The notes below the pieces were generated by a model. The model saw nothing but the letters and a program-made list of their open reading frames with translations. It searched no databases and was not told the origin of the DNA. From Cyanobacteria bacterium RM1_2_2 (GTDB taxonomy: Bacteria > Cyanobacteriota > Cyanobacteriia > Elainellales > Elainellaceae): a DNA stretch of 33,974 bases. Within the stretch, counting starts at the first letter, position 1. Each line of letters starts with the position of its first letter. The position numbers and the translations under genes were made by a program. Positions 24,942-33,974 of the stretch are shown one piece after another. The stretch covers positions 1 to 33,974 of the forward strand of contig JAAUQT010000037.1 in the NCBI GenBank assembly GCA_012033495.1, given 5' to 3'.

Positions 24942-27900
24942 CTACCCTGCCATCAGCGAAGTTGCTTTTGCCTCAAATCCGGCTTTTAACAGAGCGCGAA
25001 CGGTTGCCTGATGATCTTGCACGCGAAACTGAGCGCCCAACCGGACAATTTCCCGCCGATCGATGCCAGAAACCACCGCAATGATCGGAATTTTGCCGCT
25101 TTCATCTTCACCGCGCTGTTCCAGCAAAATGGTGCGCAAATAGTGCTGTTTGGTAATGTCTCCGGCGGTTCGGGCATCCAGTTCCACCGTCACCATCCGG
25201 ACTTCTTCGATCGGTTCTGCGTCTTCAATCACAAACTGAGTGCGGTCATCGCGCCGATCGACTTTACCCCAAACCATCAGCCGCATATCGATTTGCAGAT
25301 AATGCCCGATCCGCTCAAAGATTTTGGGAAACACAACGGCATCGGCTTGTCCGGTCAAATCTTCGATCTGCATTGCCGCCATGCGGTCGCCTTTTTTGGT
25401 GACAATTGGCTTCAGGGTGCTAATCATCACGATGGCGCTCAGGGTCATGTTGTCGGGTTTGTCGGCTAAGTCGCTAAGGTTAATTGGAGCCAACATTTTG
25501 GCGGCTTGCTGCACGGTTTTCAACGGATGATCGGAAATGTAGAAGCCGAGTAAATCTTTTTCTAGCTTCAGCTTTTCCTGGGGCGGATAGTCGGGTATGA
25601 GGGGCGCTTTGGGAGCCGTCTCGAAGCCGTTGGTAGAGCTGGAGGTTTCGCCAAACAAATCAAACAAATTGCCCTGCCCAATCGCCCGATCTCTAGCGCG
25701 AGACTGGGCCCACTCCAGCACCAAATCCAGATCATGGGCTAACTGATTACGGTTTGGATCGATGCAGTCTAACGCGCCACACTGAATCAATGCTTCTAGA
25801 GCGCGGCGGTTAACAGTACGCGGGTCGATGCGATCGCACAAATCAGCCAGGGAAACGAAATTGCCGTCGGCTTCGCGGGCTGCCAAGATATGTTCAATTG
25901 CGCCCCCTCCCACATTTCGCACCGCAGAAAGTCCAAACAAAATACTTTCCTGCAAGGGCGTAAAATCAACGCCTGAACGGTTGATGTCGGGCGGCTCCAC
26001 CGTAATTCCCATTGTCATACAGGAAGCGATATACTTCTGCACCTTATCCTGATCACCGCTGTTTGTGGTTAGCAGCGCCGCCATGTATTCAACCGGATAG
26101 TTGGCTTTTAGGTAGGCAGTTTGAAAGGTAACGTAGCCATAAGCAGTCGAGTGGGATTTATTAAAGCAATATTCAGCAAATTGCACCATCTGTTCCCAGA
26201 GGGCTTCCGCAAATTTGGCGGGAACATCATTCTTCGTTGCACCGCCAACAAATAAATCTCGATGCTTTTCCATCTCCGCAGGCTTCTTCTTGCCCATAGC
26301 CCGCCGCAGTAAGTCGGCTTGTCCAAGCGAGTATCCTCCCATATCCTGGGCGATTTTCATGATCTGTTCCTGGTAGACCATGATGCCGTAGGTTTCCTTG
26401 AGAATTGGCTCTAGGATGTCATGCCCATATTCGATCCTTTCCCGTCCGTGTTTGCGGTTAATGAACTTGGGAATCAGTCCCGCATCCAACGGGCCAGGAC
26501 GGTAAAGCGCCAGCACTGAGGAAATATCTTCTAGTCCAGAAGGGCGCAACTCTCGCACAATTTGCCGCATCCCAGAGGATTCTAGCTGGAAGATGCCTTC
26601 TAGTTCGCCTCTGCCCAAAAGCTGATAGGATTTCAAATCATCCATCGGCAAATGGTCAAGATCGATCGTAACGTTGCGGGTCTGCCCGATTAGCTCGACT
26701 GCTTTCTGGATCATCGTCAGGTTTTTCAGCCCCAAAAAGTCCATTTTCAGCAGACCGAGCGCTTCGATATCTTCCATGAAATATTGGGTGAAAACTGCAC
26801 CATCGGCGTTGCGTTGCAGCGGCACAACTTCATCCAACGGCTGTGACGAAATCACCACCCCTGCCGCATGGATGCCGACACTTTTGTTCGTGCCTTCGAT
26901 CCGCATCGCCATATCGAGCCAGTGGCGCACCTTCGGATCTTTGTCATACTTCTCTTTGAATTCAGGAGCGGGCGTTTTGTCAGAAATCATCATGCCGAGC
27001 TTGGTGGGCTTGCCGCGCACTACCGGGATCATTTTCGCCATCCGATCCGATTCGGCATAGGGAATGTCGAGCACCCGCGCCACGTCCTTCAGCACCGCCT
27101 TAGAAGTCATGCGGTTGTAGGTGATGATTTGCGCCACCCGATCGCTGCCATATTTTTCGGTGACATACTGGATCACCTCATCGCGGCGATCGATGCAGAA
27201 GTCGGTGTCGATGTCCGGCATTGATTTGCGTTCGGGATTGAGGAACCGCTCGAATAGCAAACCGTGATGCACCGGGTCAATGTTGGTGATCCGCAGCGCA
27301 TAAGCCACCAGCGAACCTGCCGCCGAACCGCGCCCTGGCCCGACTGGAATGCCATGATCGCGGGCAAACTTGATGTAGTCCCACACCACCAGAAAATAGG
27401 CATCGAAGCCCATCTGATGCATCATTTGCATTTCGTAATCGAGCCGCTCGCGGTATTCCTGGCTGATTTCGTCGTAGTTTTGACAGTTGAAGCGCTCCAT
27501 CAGCCCTTGCCGCGTCACTTCTTCCATGTAGCCGGAAAGCGTGTAGCCGTCAGGAACTGGGTAGTCGGGAATGCGCGGTTCGCCAAGAATCTGGTACTCT
27601 TCGACTTTGTCGGCAACAGCCAGCGTGTTGGTAATCGCTTCTTCAATCACATCGTCGGTGAGGTGATCGCGGAACAGCCAGCGCATCTCGTCAGTCGATT
27701 TCAGATACTCGGTGCCGCTATAGCGGAGGCGTTTGTCTTCGGCGATTAGTTTGCCGGTTTGGATGCAGAGCAGCGCATCGTGGGCTTCTACGTCAAAGCA
27801 GGAAATGTAGTGGGAATCGTTGGTGCAAATGAGTTGAATGTCGAGTTCGCGGGCAATTTGAACAATTTCTACATTCACGATCCGGTCTTCCTGGGAGCCG

Positions 27901-28434
27901 TGATCCTGAAGTTCCAGATAATAATCCTCGCCAAACAGGTCTTTATACCACTGCGCCACCCGCCGGGCGATTTCTGGCTTGCCCTGCATGATCGCCTGCG
28001 GCACTTCTCCGCCCAAACAGGCGCTCGTGACCATCAAGCCTTCACGATATTGCTCTAGTAGCTCTTTGTTGATACAGGGACGGGAAAAAATGCCCTTGCC
28101 TTGCGTGCCGTTTAAATGAGAGATAGTGGTCAACTTCACCAGGTTTTTGTAGCCCCTGCGTGTTTTTGGCTAACACGACCTGATGGTAACGGGGGCGCCG
28201 CTCTTGCTTGGTGATGTCGCCGTTGATTAAGTACATTTCGTTGCCAATGATCGGCTTCACGCCCTTGGCTTTGCAGACTTTCAGCAGTTCGATCGCCCCA
28301 TACATGACGCCGTGATCGGTGAGGGCAATCGCAGGCATCCCTAATTCGACGACGCGATCGACCAACTGGGGCAACTGACTGGCTCCATCGAGTAAGCTGT
28401 AGTCGCTATGAATATGTAAACCAACGAAAGACAT
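24942..28434 (-). CDS. dnaE: DNA polymerase III subunit alpha, frame broken by one inserted base
   Basis: This is the replicative polymerase catalytic subunit. The N-terminal PHP domain ([16 protein letters not shown]) is in the frame 28042-28434, and the rest is in 24942-28139. The two frames overlap, and removing one G of the GGGG at 28153-28156 (CCCC on the plus strand) joins them at ...[16 protein letters not shown]. This gives 1163 residues, close to E. coli (1160). Catalytic residues are visible: PDIDTDF, KMDFLGL and [10 protein letters not shown]. Near the C-terminus an OB-fold ([18 protein letters not shown]) precedes the end. The reading [11 protein letters not shown] at the DnaE intein site is uninterrupted, so there is no intein and no split. 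Since dnaE is essential, the inserted base is probably a sequence error. The start ATG is at 28432-28434. Confidence 0.93.
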
Positions 28435-28667
28435 GGCACTTCTCAAACCAAACGGCTGAGATTAGCGTAGCGGATCTTTTCCCCTACATCTAGATATTTT
28501 TTTATTTTTTGACTCATTTCACCTCTACCAATAGCGTGAGCCAAGTATCCTAAACTCCTGACAGCAGTAGAAGGCTTACTGCATGTCCTGGTACTAATGT
28601 ATCAAAAATGGCAACAAATTGTAATGATCGTCAGGGTAGTAGAAAATTTTGAACTGGGTATTCAATG

Positions 28668-28735
28668 CTAGGGGCTGTGATCCATTCCAGCTAAAACCCT
28701 GATGATGGCAAGGCGACAGCCCCTAGTCTGTTTTT
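28668..28735 (+). terminator. Stem-loop followed by T run
   Basis: CTAGGGGCTGT (28668-28678) and its perfect inverse ACAGCCCCTAG (28716-28726) are followed by TCTGTTTTTGG. On the plus strand this looks like a terminator, but no plus-strand gene precedes it. It may end a small RNA or be the end of a decayed element. Confidence 0.35.
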
Positions 28736-28839
28736 GGAGGCGAGCGCGATCAAGCGGATGCGGCAAGCGTTTGACCCTGAATGGATGACGCGCCCTAACC
28801 CTACCTGCCTCAAGTCGAACAACAGATGCAACGGCTCTA

Positions 28840-29142
28840 TGGCTCCTTTAGCGGAGAAGGATCGTCGTCCAAGTGTATACCCAAGACGAGGCGATTGCAG
28901 TGTTTGATGCTAATTGGAAGTCTCCAGCAACAGGCGTTGTGATTTCTCATGGCTGATATGACCCCAATCTCAACAGTGGCTACCTACATCTGGGTGCTCT
29001 CATGACACAAAAAATTTGCCTGTGATGCAATTGGCGATTGGTGGAAACAACAGACGCCACTATCCCCCAGCCACGTCGATTCTCCTGCTCTGTGATGGTC
29101 TGTGACGGCGGCGGGAGTAATAGCGGCAAAGCAATTCATCAC
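28840..29142 (+). pseudogene. Remnant of ISAzo13-family transposase
   Basis: Fragments in several plus-strand frames match the DDE domain of ISAzo13-family transposases in the right order. First comes SPATGVVISHG, then YDPNLNSGYLHLGA (28954-28995), a SHDT segment (28998-29009), FACDAIGDWWKQQ (29015-29053) and finally CDGGGSNSGKAIHH (29100-29142). At least three frameshifts and several stops separate them. The parts before 28900 (AIKRMRQAFDPEWM, QMQRLYGSFSGE) are not clearly from the same gene. No terminal repeats were recognised. Confidence 0.7.
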
Positions 29143-29183
29143 TAAACCTGCCCGTACAGGAATTTTGGTTTCCAGAAATCTCC

Positions 29184-30656
29184 TTAATCTTCAACCGATT
29201 GCCAAATCTGGTTAAGTAACTGATTGAACGGTGTCCAGTTGTCATTTTGGGTGATATGTTCCCAAACTGCTTCAATTTCTGAGCGAATGATCACCGTTAA
29301 GGGGTTGTGTTGGCGCAGGCGTTTGGCGACGTGCTCCATTTCTGCGTCTGGGAGGCTTTGCAAAACCTGATGGTAGAACGAGCGCCACTGTTCTAATCGA
29401 GCGGCGGTGTTATCGTTGGCTTCTAAGTCGAGGGTTTGATTGAAGATCTGAGTTTCGTCTGTTCGCCAAGTTGGGTGAAATTGCTGGCGGAGGGCAGCAA
29501 AGAAAATGTGATAGCTAATTTTACTTTCCCAGAGGAATTGCAGCGTTCGTTTCAGGAGTTCTTCGGCGACTTCCTCTGTGACTTGGTCAATGGCGATTTC
29601 AAAACCCAATTTGCGGAGCATTCGCTGACGATAGATCGTGTGATAGTGTGCGTCAAATTGAGTAAGTGACTGCTCCATCTCGAAGGAGTTGATCACGGCT
29701 TTGAGAGGTACTTGCAGCATTTGCAAATTCCACAGGCAGGCGGCGGGCTGATTGGCGTAGCAATAGCGCCCGAAATAGTCGAAATAGGCGGCTGTGAATT
29801 TTGGGTCGAATGCTTCGATGAATGCGTAAGGGCCATAATCAAAGCTCTCGCCTGTAATGCACATATTGTCGGTGTTGAGAACGGCATGACAGAAGCCAAC
29901 CGTCATCCACTGTGCAGTCAAATCTGCGACTCGCTGAACCAATTCTGTGTAGAAGCGAAGGTAGGCATCGTCTTGATTCAGTAAATGCGGGTAGTAAATT
30001 TGAATCACATGATCGAGTAATTTTTGAATCAGATCATTCCGTCCCACATAGTGCAATCGTTCAAATGTGCCGAAGCGAATGTGGGAACGAGAAAACCTGA
30101 CCATGACAGAAGCACGAGTTGGAGAAGGCTCATCACCGCGCCAAAGTTTCTCCCCCGTTTCGATCAGGCTGAGGCAGCGAGACGTGCGTACACCGAGCCG
30201 ATGCAACATTTCTGCCGCTAAAACTTCCCGCACGCCGCCTTTGAGGGTGAGCCGCCCGTCGGCAGTCCGCGAGTAGGGGGTTCTGCCCGATCCTTTGGTG
30301 CCAAAGTCGTAGAGGTCGCCATCTGTGCCGCGCACTTGCCCGTAGAGGAATCCGCGCCCGTCGCCCAAAGCAGGGTTGTATTCCCCAAACTGATAGCCGT
30401 GGTATCGCATTGCTAAAAAGGGTTGCCGCCTCTGAAACTGCCCGAAGGCTTCGATAAAATCGGCATCGCTGACTGTCTCAGGATTAAGCCCCAAAATAGA
30501 TAGCACTTGGTCATTGCGAAATCGCAACTGATGCTGCGGAAATTCAGCCGCCGTCACGAGATCATAATAATCTTCTCCCAAGCTTTCAAAGGCAGGCTCG
30601 TAGGGCAGGGTGAGGAATGGATTGGTGGTGTTGAGACGATCGAGAGCAGCAGTCAT
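29184..30656 (-). CDS. selO: Protein adenylyltransferase SelO (YdiU/UPF0061)
   Basis: A pseudokinase-fold enzyme of 490 residues that transfers AMP to Ser, Thr or Tyr of target proteins, linked to redox homeostasis in E. coli and yeast. Family motifs are complete: [31 protein letters not shown] (Lys121), [11 protein letters not shown] (Asp263, Asn264) and [10 protein letters not shown] (Asp273), which correspond to the nucleotide- and metal-binding residues of SelO. The C-terminus ends in NQIWQSVED, with no Cys or Sec near the end, unlike human SelO (Sec) and bacterial forms ending in Cys. The start ATG is at 30654-30656. The upstream same-strand C39-like gene ends 81 bases away, so the two could share a transcript. 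Confidence 0.95.
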   Translation of the reverse strand: MTAALDRLNTTNPFLTLPYEPAFESLGEDYYDLVTAAEFPQHQLRFRNDQVLSILGLNPETVSDADFIEAFGQFQRRQPFLAMRYHGYQFGEYNPALGDGRGFLYGQVRGTDGDLYDFGTKGSGRTPYSRTADGRLTLKGGVREVLAAEMLHRLGVRTSRCLSLIETGEKLWRGDEPSPTRASVMVRFSRSHIRFGTFERLHYVGRNDLIQKLLDHVIQIYYPHLLNQDDAYLRFYTELVQRVADLTAQWMTVGFCHAVLNTDNMCITGESFDYGPYAFIEAFDPKFTAAYFDYFGRYCYANQPAACLWNLQMLQVPLKAVINSFEMEQSLTQFDAHYHTIYRQRMLRKLGFEIAIDQVTEEVAEELLKRTLQFLWESKISYHIFFAALRQQFHPTWRTDETQIFNQTLDLEANDNTAARLEQWRSFYHQVLQSLPDAEMEHVAKRLRQHNPLTVIIRSEIEAVWEHITQNDNWTPFNQLLNQIWQSVED

Positions 30657-30737
30657 AAGCGGAGGAATGCCAAGCAGCGGACTACATCCATTCTTTCAGA
30701 TTCTGCTCCTCAACGGGTTCCTCAATTTGGCACAGCC

Positions 30738-31604
30738 TCAATTGCCATAGAACAACCTGCCCCAACCGGAATTTTCGCCTTCGGGTAGCCAACGACGATT
30801 CAAGATGGTGCGCGGATAAACAACTTCTTTACCGTTCAAAACGGAGCCTGTGTAGCCGCCGCCCGCATCAAGCAAGCTGCCAAACGGATCGTGGCAAATA
30901 TAGTCCTGTTTTGCGGTCTTACCAATTACAACAATCATGTGGCCGCCAGTTGGAGAGGCGAGCGAGCCGCGATGCAGAATGCCAATCACAATCGGTAAGC
31001 CGGCTGCCAACGATTTATCGAGGTCATCAAATCCGAGATTTGTGTGCCAAGTGGATTTGATTTTGATCTCCGCCAGCGCTTTGGTTTGGGCCCCGTGATC
31101 GGTAGTGTCGCCATATTTGCGGACAATTTGGTAATATTCATCGTCGCTTTTAATTTTTGCGCCCAAAAAGCGAGCCACCATCGCACAGCTTGACGTGTTG
31201 CAGGTGCGCGTTGGCTCATATCGGTTGTCTACTTGCTGGTAGTAGGGAACCTTCAGCCGAAGTTCTTTTCCTTTTGGAGCGGTGTGAAGCCATTCTTGCC
31301 AAAGGCGAAAGAAGCCTTCCATCGTTTTCGGTTGGCTCGACTGCTCTAGCCACTTTAGCGCCGCGTTTTGGTGGGGTTCTGCTTTGTAAGATTGAAAGAC
31401 TTGTACGAAGTTGATCGGGCCTCTCTCTTCGCCATCCCGCCACATCAGGGCAAATTCGGACTGCTTTTGCGCACCCGTTGAACCTTGCAGCCATTGAATC
31501 AGCTTGATTTGCTGCGGATGGTTGCGAAATTCTCTAGCAATCGAGAGTAAGCTAAGTGGTTCAGATGTCAATGATGATCCAGGTTGGGCAGTTGTTGCAA
31601 CCAT
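30738..31604 (-). CDS. C39-like cysteine peptidase domain protein
   Basis: A 288-residue protein with a Peptidase_C39_2-like papain-fold domain in its C-terminal 170 residues. The catalytic set fits Cys135 (RTCNTSSCAM), His222 (TGGHMIVVIG) and Asp239 (CHDPFG). The PYYQQVDNRYEPTRTC opening is typical. The N-terminal 110 residues are helical, contain two QxxLKWLxxS/LIQWLQGS-like repeats (about 31-42 and 79-90) and end at TAPKGKELRLKVP. No signal peptide or membrane helix is visible, so the protein is probably cytoplasmic or secreted by another route. The substrate is unknown. The start ATG at 31602-31604 has GGAGGG four bases upstream, better than the earlier in-frame codon. Confidence 0.82.
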   Translation of the reverse strand: MVATTAQPGSSLTSEPLSLLSIAREFRNHPQQIKLIQWLQGSTGAQKQSEFALMWRDGEERGPINFVQVFQSYKAEPHQNAALKWLEQSSQPKTMEGFFRLWQEWLHTAPKGKELRLKVPYYQQVDNRYEPTRTCNTSSCAMVARFLGAKIKSDDEYYQIVRKYGDTTDHGAQTKALAEIKIKSTWHTNLGFDDLDKSLAAGLPIVIGILHRGSLASPTGGHMIVVIGKTAKQDYICHDPFGSLLDAGGGYTGSVLNGKEVVYPRTILNRRWLPEGENSGWGRLFYGN

Positions 31605-31841
31605 ATTTCCCTCCACCGATTTGCAGATTTTTACTCAGAATTCCCGTAACCACAGATTCAGCAACGAAAAATAGACAGTAAGCCATCCGGACATGAAAGG
31701 GTAGTGATCAAACAGGCAATTTATGATTCACTAATCCAACCCCTGATTCCGGTGAACCGGATCAAATTTTTGCGAGTCGCTGGCAGAAGTCTGTAAAATT
31801 TCGGTAATGCCGATTGCCTAAACTCCTTGTTTGCATAAAAT

Positions 31842-33599
31842 ATGAACGCGATAATCGCTCAATTAAAAGACTGTTTTGAACAGGCATTGGTTGCCGCCTT
31901 TGGGAGCGAATTTGCCGGAACTGATCCAATTTTGGTTCCTGCCAGCAATCCCAAATTTGGCGACTATCAATGCAATGTGGCGATGTCGTTAAGCAAGCGA
32001 TTGGGCAAAAATCCGCGTGAAATTGCGGCTGCCATTGTCGAGCATCTCAACGTAGATGATCTTTGTGAGCCGCCGAGCATCGCAGGGGCAGGCTTCATCA
32101 ACCTCACGCTCAAGCCCGCATATCTAGAAGCCCAACTGCGGCAGATGCAAACCGATTCGCGGCTAGGCATCGCCCCAACCAAGTACCCCAAACGCACGAT
32201 CGTCGATTTTTCTAGTCCCAATATTGCCAAAGAGATGCATGTCGGGCATTTGCGCTCAACAATTATTGGTGACAGCATTGCGCGAGTGCTGGAGTTTTTG
32301 GGGCATGATGTGCTGCGAATTAACCATCTGGGCGACTGGGGCACGCAGTTTGGCATGTTGATCACCCACTTAAAGCAAGCCTATCCCGAAGCGCTGACCA
32401 CTGCGAATGCGTTGGCGTTGGGTGATTTGACGACTTTTTATAAACAAGCCAAACAGCGATTTGACGAAGACGAAGCCTTTCGGGAAACCTCGCGGCTGGA
32501 AGTGGTGGCGTTGCAGGCGGGCAACCCAGAGACGCTGAAGGCGTGGCATTTGCTGTGCGAACAGTCTTTTCTGGCGTTTCAAGAAATCTATGAGTTGCTG
32601 AACATCAAAATCACCAATCGCGGTGAGTCGTTCTATAATCCTTTGCTGGCAGGCGTCGTGGAGGATTTAGCGAAGCTGGGACTGCTGGTGGAAGATCAGG
32701 GGGCGCAGTGTGTGTTTCTGGAAGGTTTCACCAACAAAGAAGGCGACCCACTGCCGTTGATTATTCAAAAATCGGATGGCGGCTACAACTATGCCACCAC
32801 TGACCTGGCCGCCATTCGCTATCGGACGCAGCAAGATCAGGCAGAGCGAATCATTTACGTCACCGATGCGGGGCAGGCAAATCACTTCATGCAGGTGTGG
32901 CAGGTGGCGCGGCGAGCAGGCTGGGTTCCCGAAAATGTGGAGCTAGTCCATGTGCCGTTTGGATTGGTGCAGGGCGAAGATGGCAAGAAATTTAAGACTC
33001 GTTCGGGCGATACGGTGCGGCTGCGGGATTTGCTAGATGAGGCAGTGAGTCGGGCACGGCAAGACTTGGAAACCCGTCTAGAAGCGGAAAACCGCCAGGA
33101 AACCGAGGAATTTAAGGCGCACGCAGCAGACGTCGTGGGCATCAGCGCCGTTAAGTATGCCGATCTGAGCCAAAACCGCACAAGTAACTACATTTTCAGC
33201 TACGACAAAATGCTGGCGTTGCAGGGAAACACGGCTCCCTATATGTTGTATGTCTATGCGCGGATCAACGGCATTCGGCGCAAGGGCGACATTGACTTCG
33301 AGCAGCTTGGGGCAAATTACCCGATCGTGTTGCAGGAAGAGCTTGAACTGACGCTCGCCAAACATCTGCTTGGGTTCGATGAAATTTTGAGCGCCGTTGA
33401 AGCCGACCTGATGCCCAATCGCCTCTGTCAGTATTTGTTTGAACTTAGCCAAAAGTTCAACCAATTCTATGATCGCTGCCCAATTCTGCAAGCGGCAGAA
33501 CCCCAGCGCACCTCTCGGCTGATCCTGGCAGATTTGACGGCTCGTACCGTGAAATTGGGACTGTCGCTGTTGGGGATCGCGGTACTGGAGCGGATGTAG
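31842..33599 (+). CDS. argS: Arginyl-tRNA synthetase
   Basis: A class I aminoacyl-tRNA synthetase of 585 residues that charges tRNA-Arg. The N-terminal Add-1 domain (about 1-110) contacts the tRNA D loop. The ATP site shows [17 protein letters not shown] with the HIGH variant HVGH at residues 133-136. As in most bacterial ArgRS, there is no KMSKS, and a [11 protein letters not shown] segment occupies its place. The C-terminal DALR-type anticodon domain ends in [10 protein letters not shown]. The start ATG is at 31842. The stop TAG (33597-33599) abuts a 15-bp repeat array. The gene is divergent from the C39-like gene. Confidence 0.97.
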   Translation: MNAIIAQLKDCFEQALVAAFGSEFAGTDPILVPASNPKFGDYQCNVAMSLSKRLGKNPREIAAAIVEHLNVDDLCEPPSIAGAGFINLTLKPAYLEAQLRQMQTDSRLGIAPTKYPKRTIVDFSSPNIAKEMHVGHLRSTIIGDSIARVLEFLGHDVLRINHLGDWGTQFGMLITHLKQAYPEALTTANALALGDLTTFYKQAKQRFDEDEAFRETSRLEVVALQAGNPETLKAWHLLCEQSFLAFQEIYELLNIKITNRGESFYNPLLAGVVEDLAKLGLLVEDQGAQCVFLEGFTNKEGDPLPLIIQKSDGGYNYATTDLAAIRYRTQQDQAERIIYVTDAGQANHFMQVWQVARRAGWVPENVELVHVPFGLVQGEDGKKFKTRSGDTVRLRDLLDEAVSRARQDLETRLEAENRQETEEFKAHAADVVGISAVKYADLSQNRTSNYIFSYDKMLALQGNTAPYMLYVYARINGIRRKGDIDFEQLGANYPIVLQEELELTLAKHLLGFDEILSAVEADLMPNRLCQYLFELSQKFNQFYDRCPILQAAEPQRTSRLILADLTARTVKLGLSLLGIAVLERM

Positions 33600-33715
33600 T
33601 TGGCGTGAATGTAGTTGGCGTGAATGTAATTCGTGTGAATGCAGTTGGCGTGAATGCAGTTGGCGTGAATGCAGTTGGCGTGAATGCAAGGTGAATCTAG
33701 CTGGAGTGAATGTAA
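33600..33715. repeat. 15-bp tandem array after argS
   Basis: Six adjacent copies of TTGGCGTGAATGCAG and close variants run from 33600 to 33689. After an 11-base interruption a seventh, weaker copy lies at 33701-33715. The array starts at the base after the argS stop codon, and the end of argS (GATGTAG) resembles the unit's tail. Confidence 0.95.
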
Positions 33716-33757
33716 TACCGATAAACAAACTTCATGACAGATCTTGACGCCAAACCA

Positions 33758-33965
33758 ATCCCCCTCAGTCCCCCTTATTAAGGCTACGGTGTACACACAT
33801 CTCGCATTGGAAGTTAAAACCCTGCTTGATCCCCCTCAATCCCCCTTAAAAGGGGGACTTCAAGCCAGTTGTGGGTCGGTTCCCCCTTTTGCAAGGGGGG
33901 TTAGGGGGGATCGTTCAACTTGTGTGTACACAGTAGCTTATTAAGGGGGATGCCAGAGGCAGGGG
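33758..33965. repeat. Outer palindromic repeat interrupted by a MITE
   Basis: The sequence on the two sides, CCCCCTTATTAAG and TTATTAAGGGGGAT, would form CCCCCTTATTAAGGGGG if joined. It lies within an imperfect palindrome of the CCCCCT(C/T)A type common in cyanobacterial spacers. The MITE sits at its centre. Confidence 0.65.
33783..33937. mobile_element. 155-bp MITE with 8-bp target duplication
   Basis: The ends GCTACGGTGTACACACA (33783-33799) and the inverse of 33921-33937 agree at 16 of 17 bases. They are flanked directly by TTATTAAG at 33775-33782 and 33938-33945, an 8-bp target duplication. Inside, GATCCCCCTCAATCCCCC (from 33828) and its inverse (to 33912) form another hairpin. No transposase is encoded, so it must be moved by one elsewhere. 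Confidence 0.85.
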
Positions 33966-33974
33966 GATCTGATC

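Larger units (their letters stand above)
28435..29183. other. Degenerate region without an intact gene
   Basis: From left to right this holds the dnaE upstream region, an inverted repeat with a T run (28668-28733), a stretch readable as protein only by switching frames (28740-28900), and ISAzo13-type transposase remains (28900-29142). At the right end is a sequence near 29140-29155 resembling the edge of the GGGCGGGTTT hairpin repeats. Confidence 0.6.

Noticed and set aside
28140-28160. Programmed -1 ribosomal frameshifting in dnaE
   Set aside because: The shift needed is +1 (or -2), and no slippery heptamer is placed to produce it.
24942-28446. Two separate dnaE genes, as in split-intein cyanobacteria
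   Set aside because: The two frames overlap on the same strand and join by removal of one base. There is no intein sequence, and the break lies in the PHP domain, far from the intein site.
33600-33715. CRISPR array
   Set aside because: The units are directly adjacent with no spacers, and no cas genes are present.
33078-33796. Minus-strand proteins with repeated RQLHS or IHANC units
   Set aside because: They are read from the 15-bp array after argS and from the antisense of argS itself. The repeats arise because 15 is divisible by three.
1-33974. tRNA or rRNA genes
   Set aside because: I looked for TTCGA-type T-loop sequences with matching acceptor arms and found none convincing. No rRNA signatures are present.

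Overview
The window reads as cyanobacterial chromosome, most likely from a filamentous Leptolyngbya-type lineage. The lineage is inferred from gene content and style, since no rRNA is present. Supporting genes are a short three-S1-domain ribosomal protein S1 homologue, a DUF1997 protein, an NmrA/Ycf39-like reductase, efp followed by accB, a cyanobacterial-type DnaE, and many hairpin-forming repeats in the spacers. No rRNA, tRNA, prophage or CRISPR array was found.

Layout. 1-3350: the 5' part of a secreted DNA/RNA endonuclease (running off the left edge and frameshifted), the S1 protein, a membrane-anchored lysozyme-like protein and the NmrA-type reductase. 3993-7538: a DUF1997 protein, a seven-repeat beta-propeller protein and a one-helix membrane protein with a coiled coil. 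8036-11895: a PlsC-type acyltransferase, a two-GAF histidine kinase and a metallo-beta-lactamase-fold protein. 12441-16532: a [2Fe-2S] ferredoxin, citramalate synthase, a GNAT acetyltransferase, EF-P and the biotin carrier protein of acetyl-CoA carboxylase. 17040-23829: an anaerobic fermentation block, adhE-pflB-pflA on the minus strand, with a divergent HxlR-family regulator. 24117-28434: a small DUF3605-like protein and dnaE. 28435-29183: a decayed region with remains of an ISAzo13-type transposase. 29184-33599: SelO, a C39-like cysteine peptidase and argS. The right end is a repeat array followed by a nested miniature inverted-repeat element.

How the genes work together. PflA is predicted to install the glycyl radical on PflB. 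PflB splits pyruvate into formate and acetyl-CoA, and AdhE reduces acetyl-CoA to ethanol, regenerating NAD+ in dark anoxia. The cysteine-bearing HxlR protein is transcribed away from adhE and is the obvious candidate redox regulator. A repeated CAGTTAC motif lies between the two genes. Both spacers inside adhE-pflB-pflA carry long-range inverted repeats, one of them in a dispersed repeat with a second copy about 7 kb away.

The most unusual points are these. (i) DnaE is encoded in one piece, with no intein at the site where many cyanobacteria carry the split DnaE intein, but it has a one-base insertion in a G run that breaks the frame. (ii) Short tandem duplications of 15-16 bp recur at or just after stop codons throughout the window. 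(iii) A 155-bp MITE with 17-bp ends and an 8-bp target duplication sits in the centre of an older palindromic repeat. (iv) AdhE has a cysteine-rich C-terminal tail. I did not find a clearly new defence or biosynthetic system.
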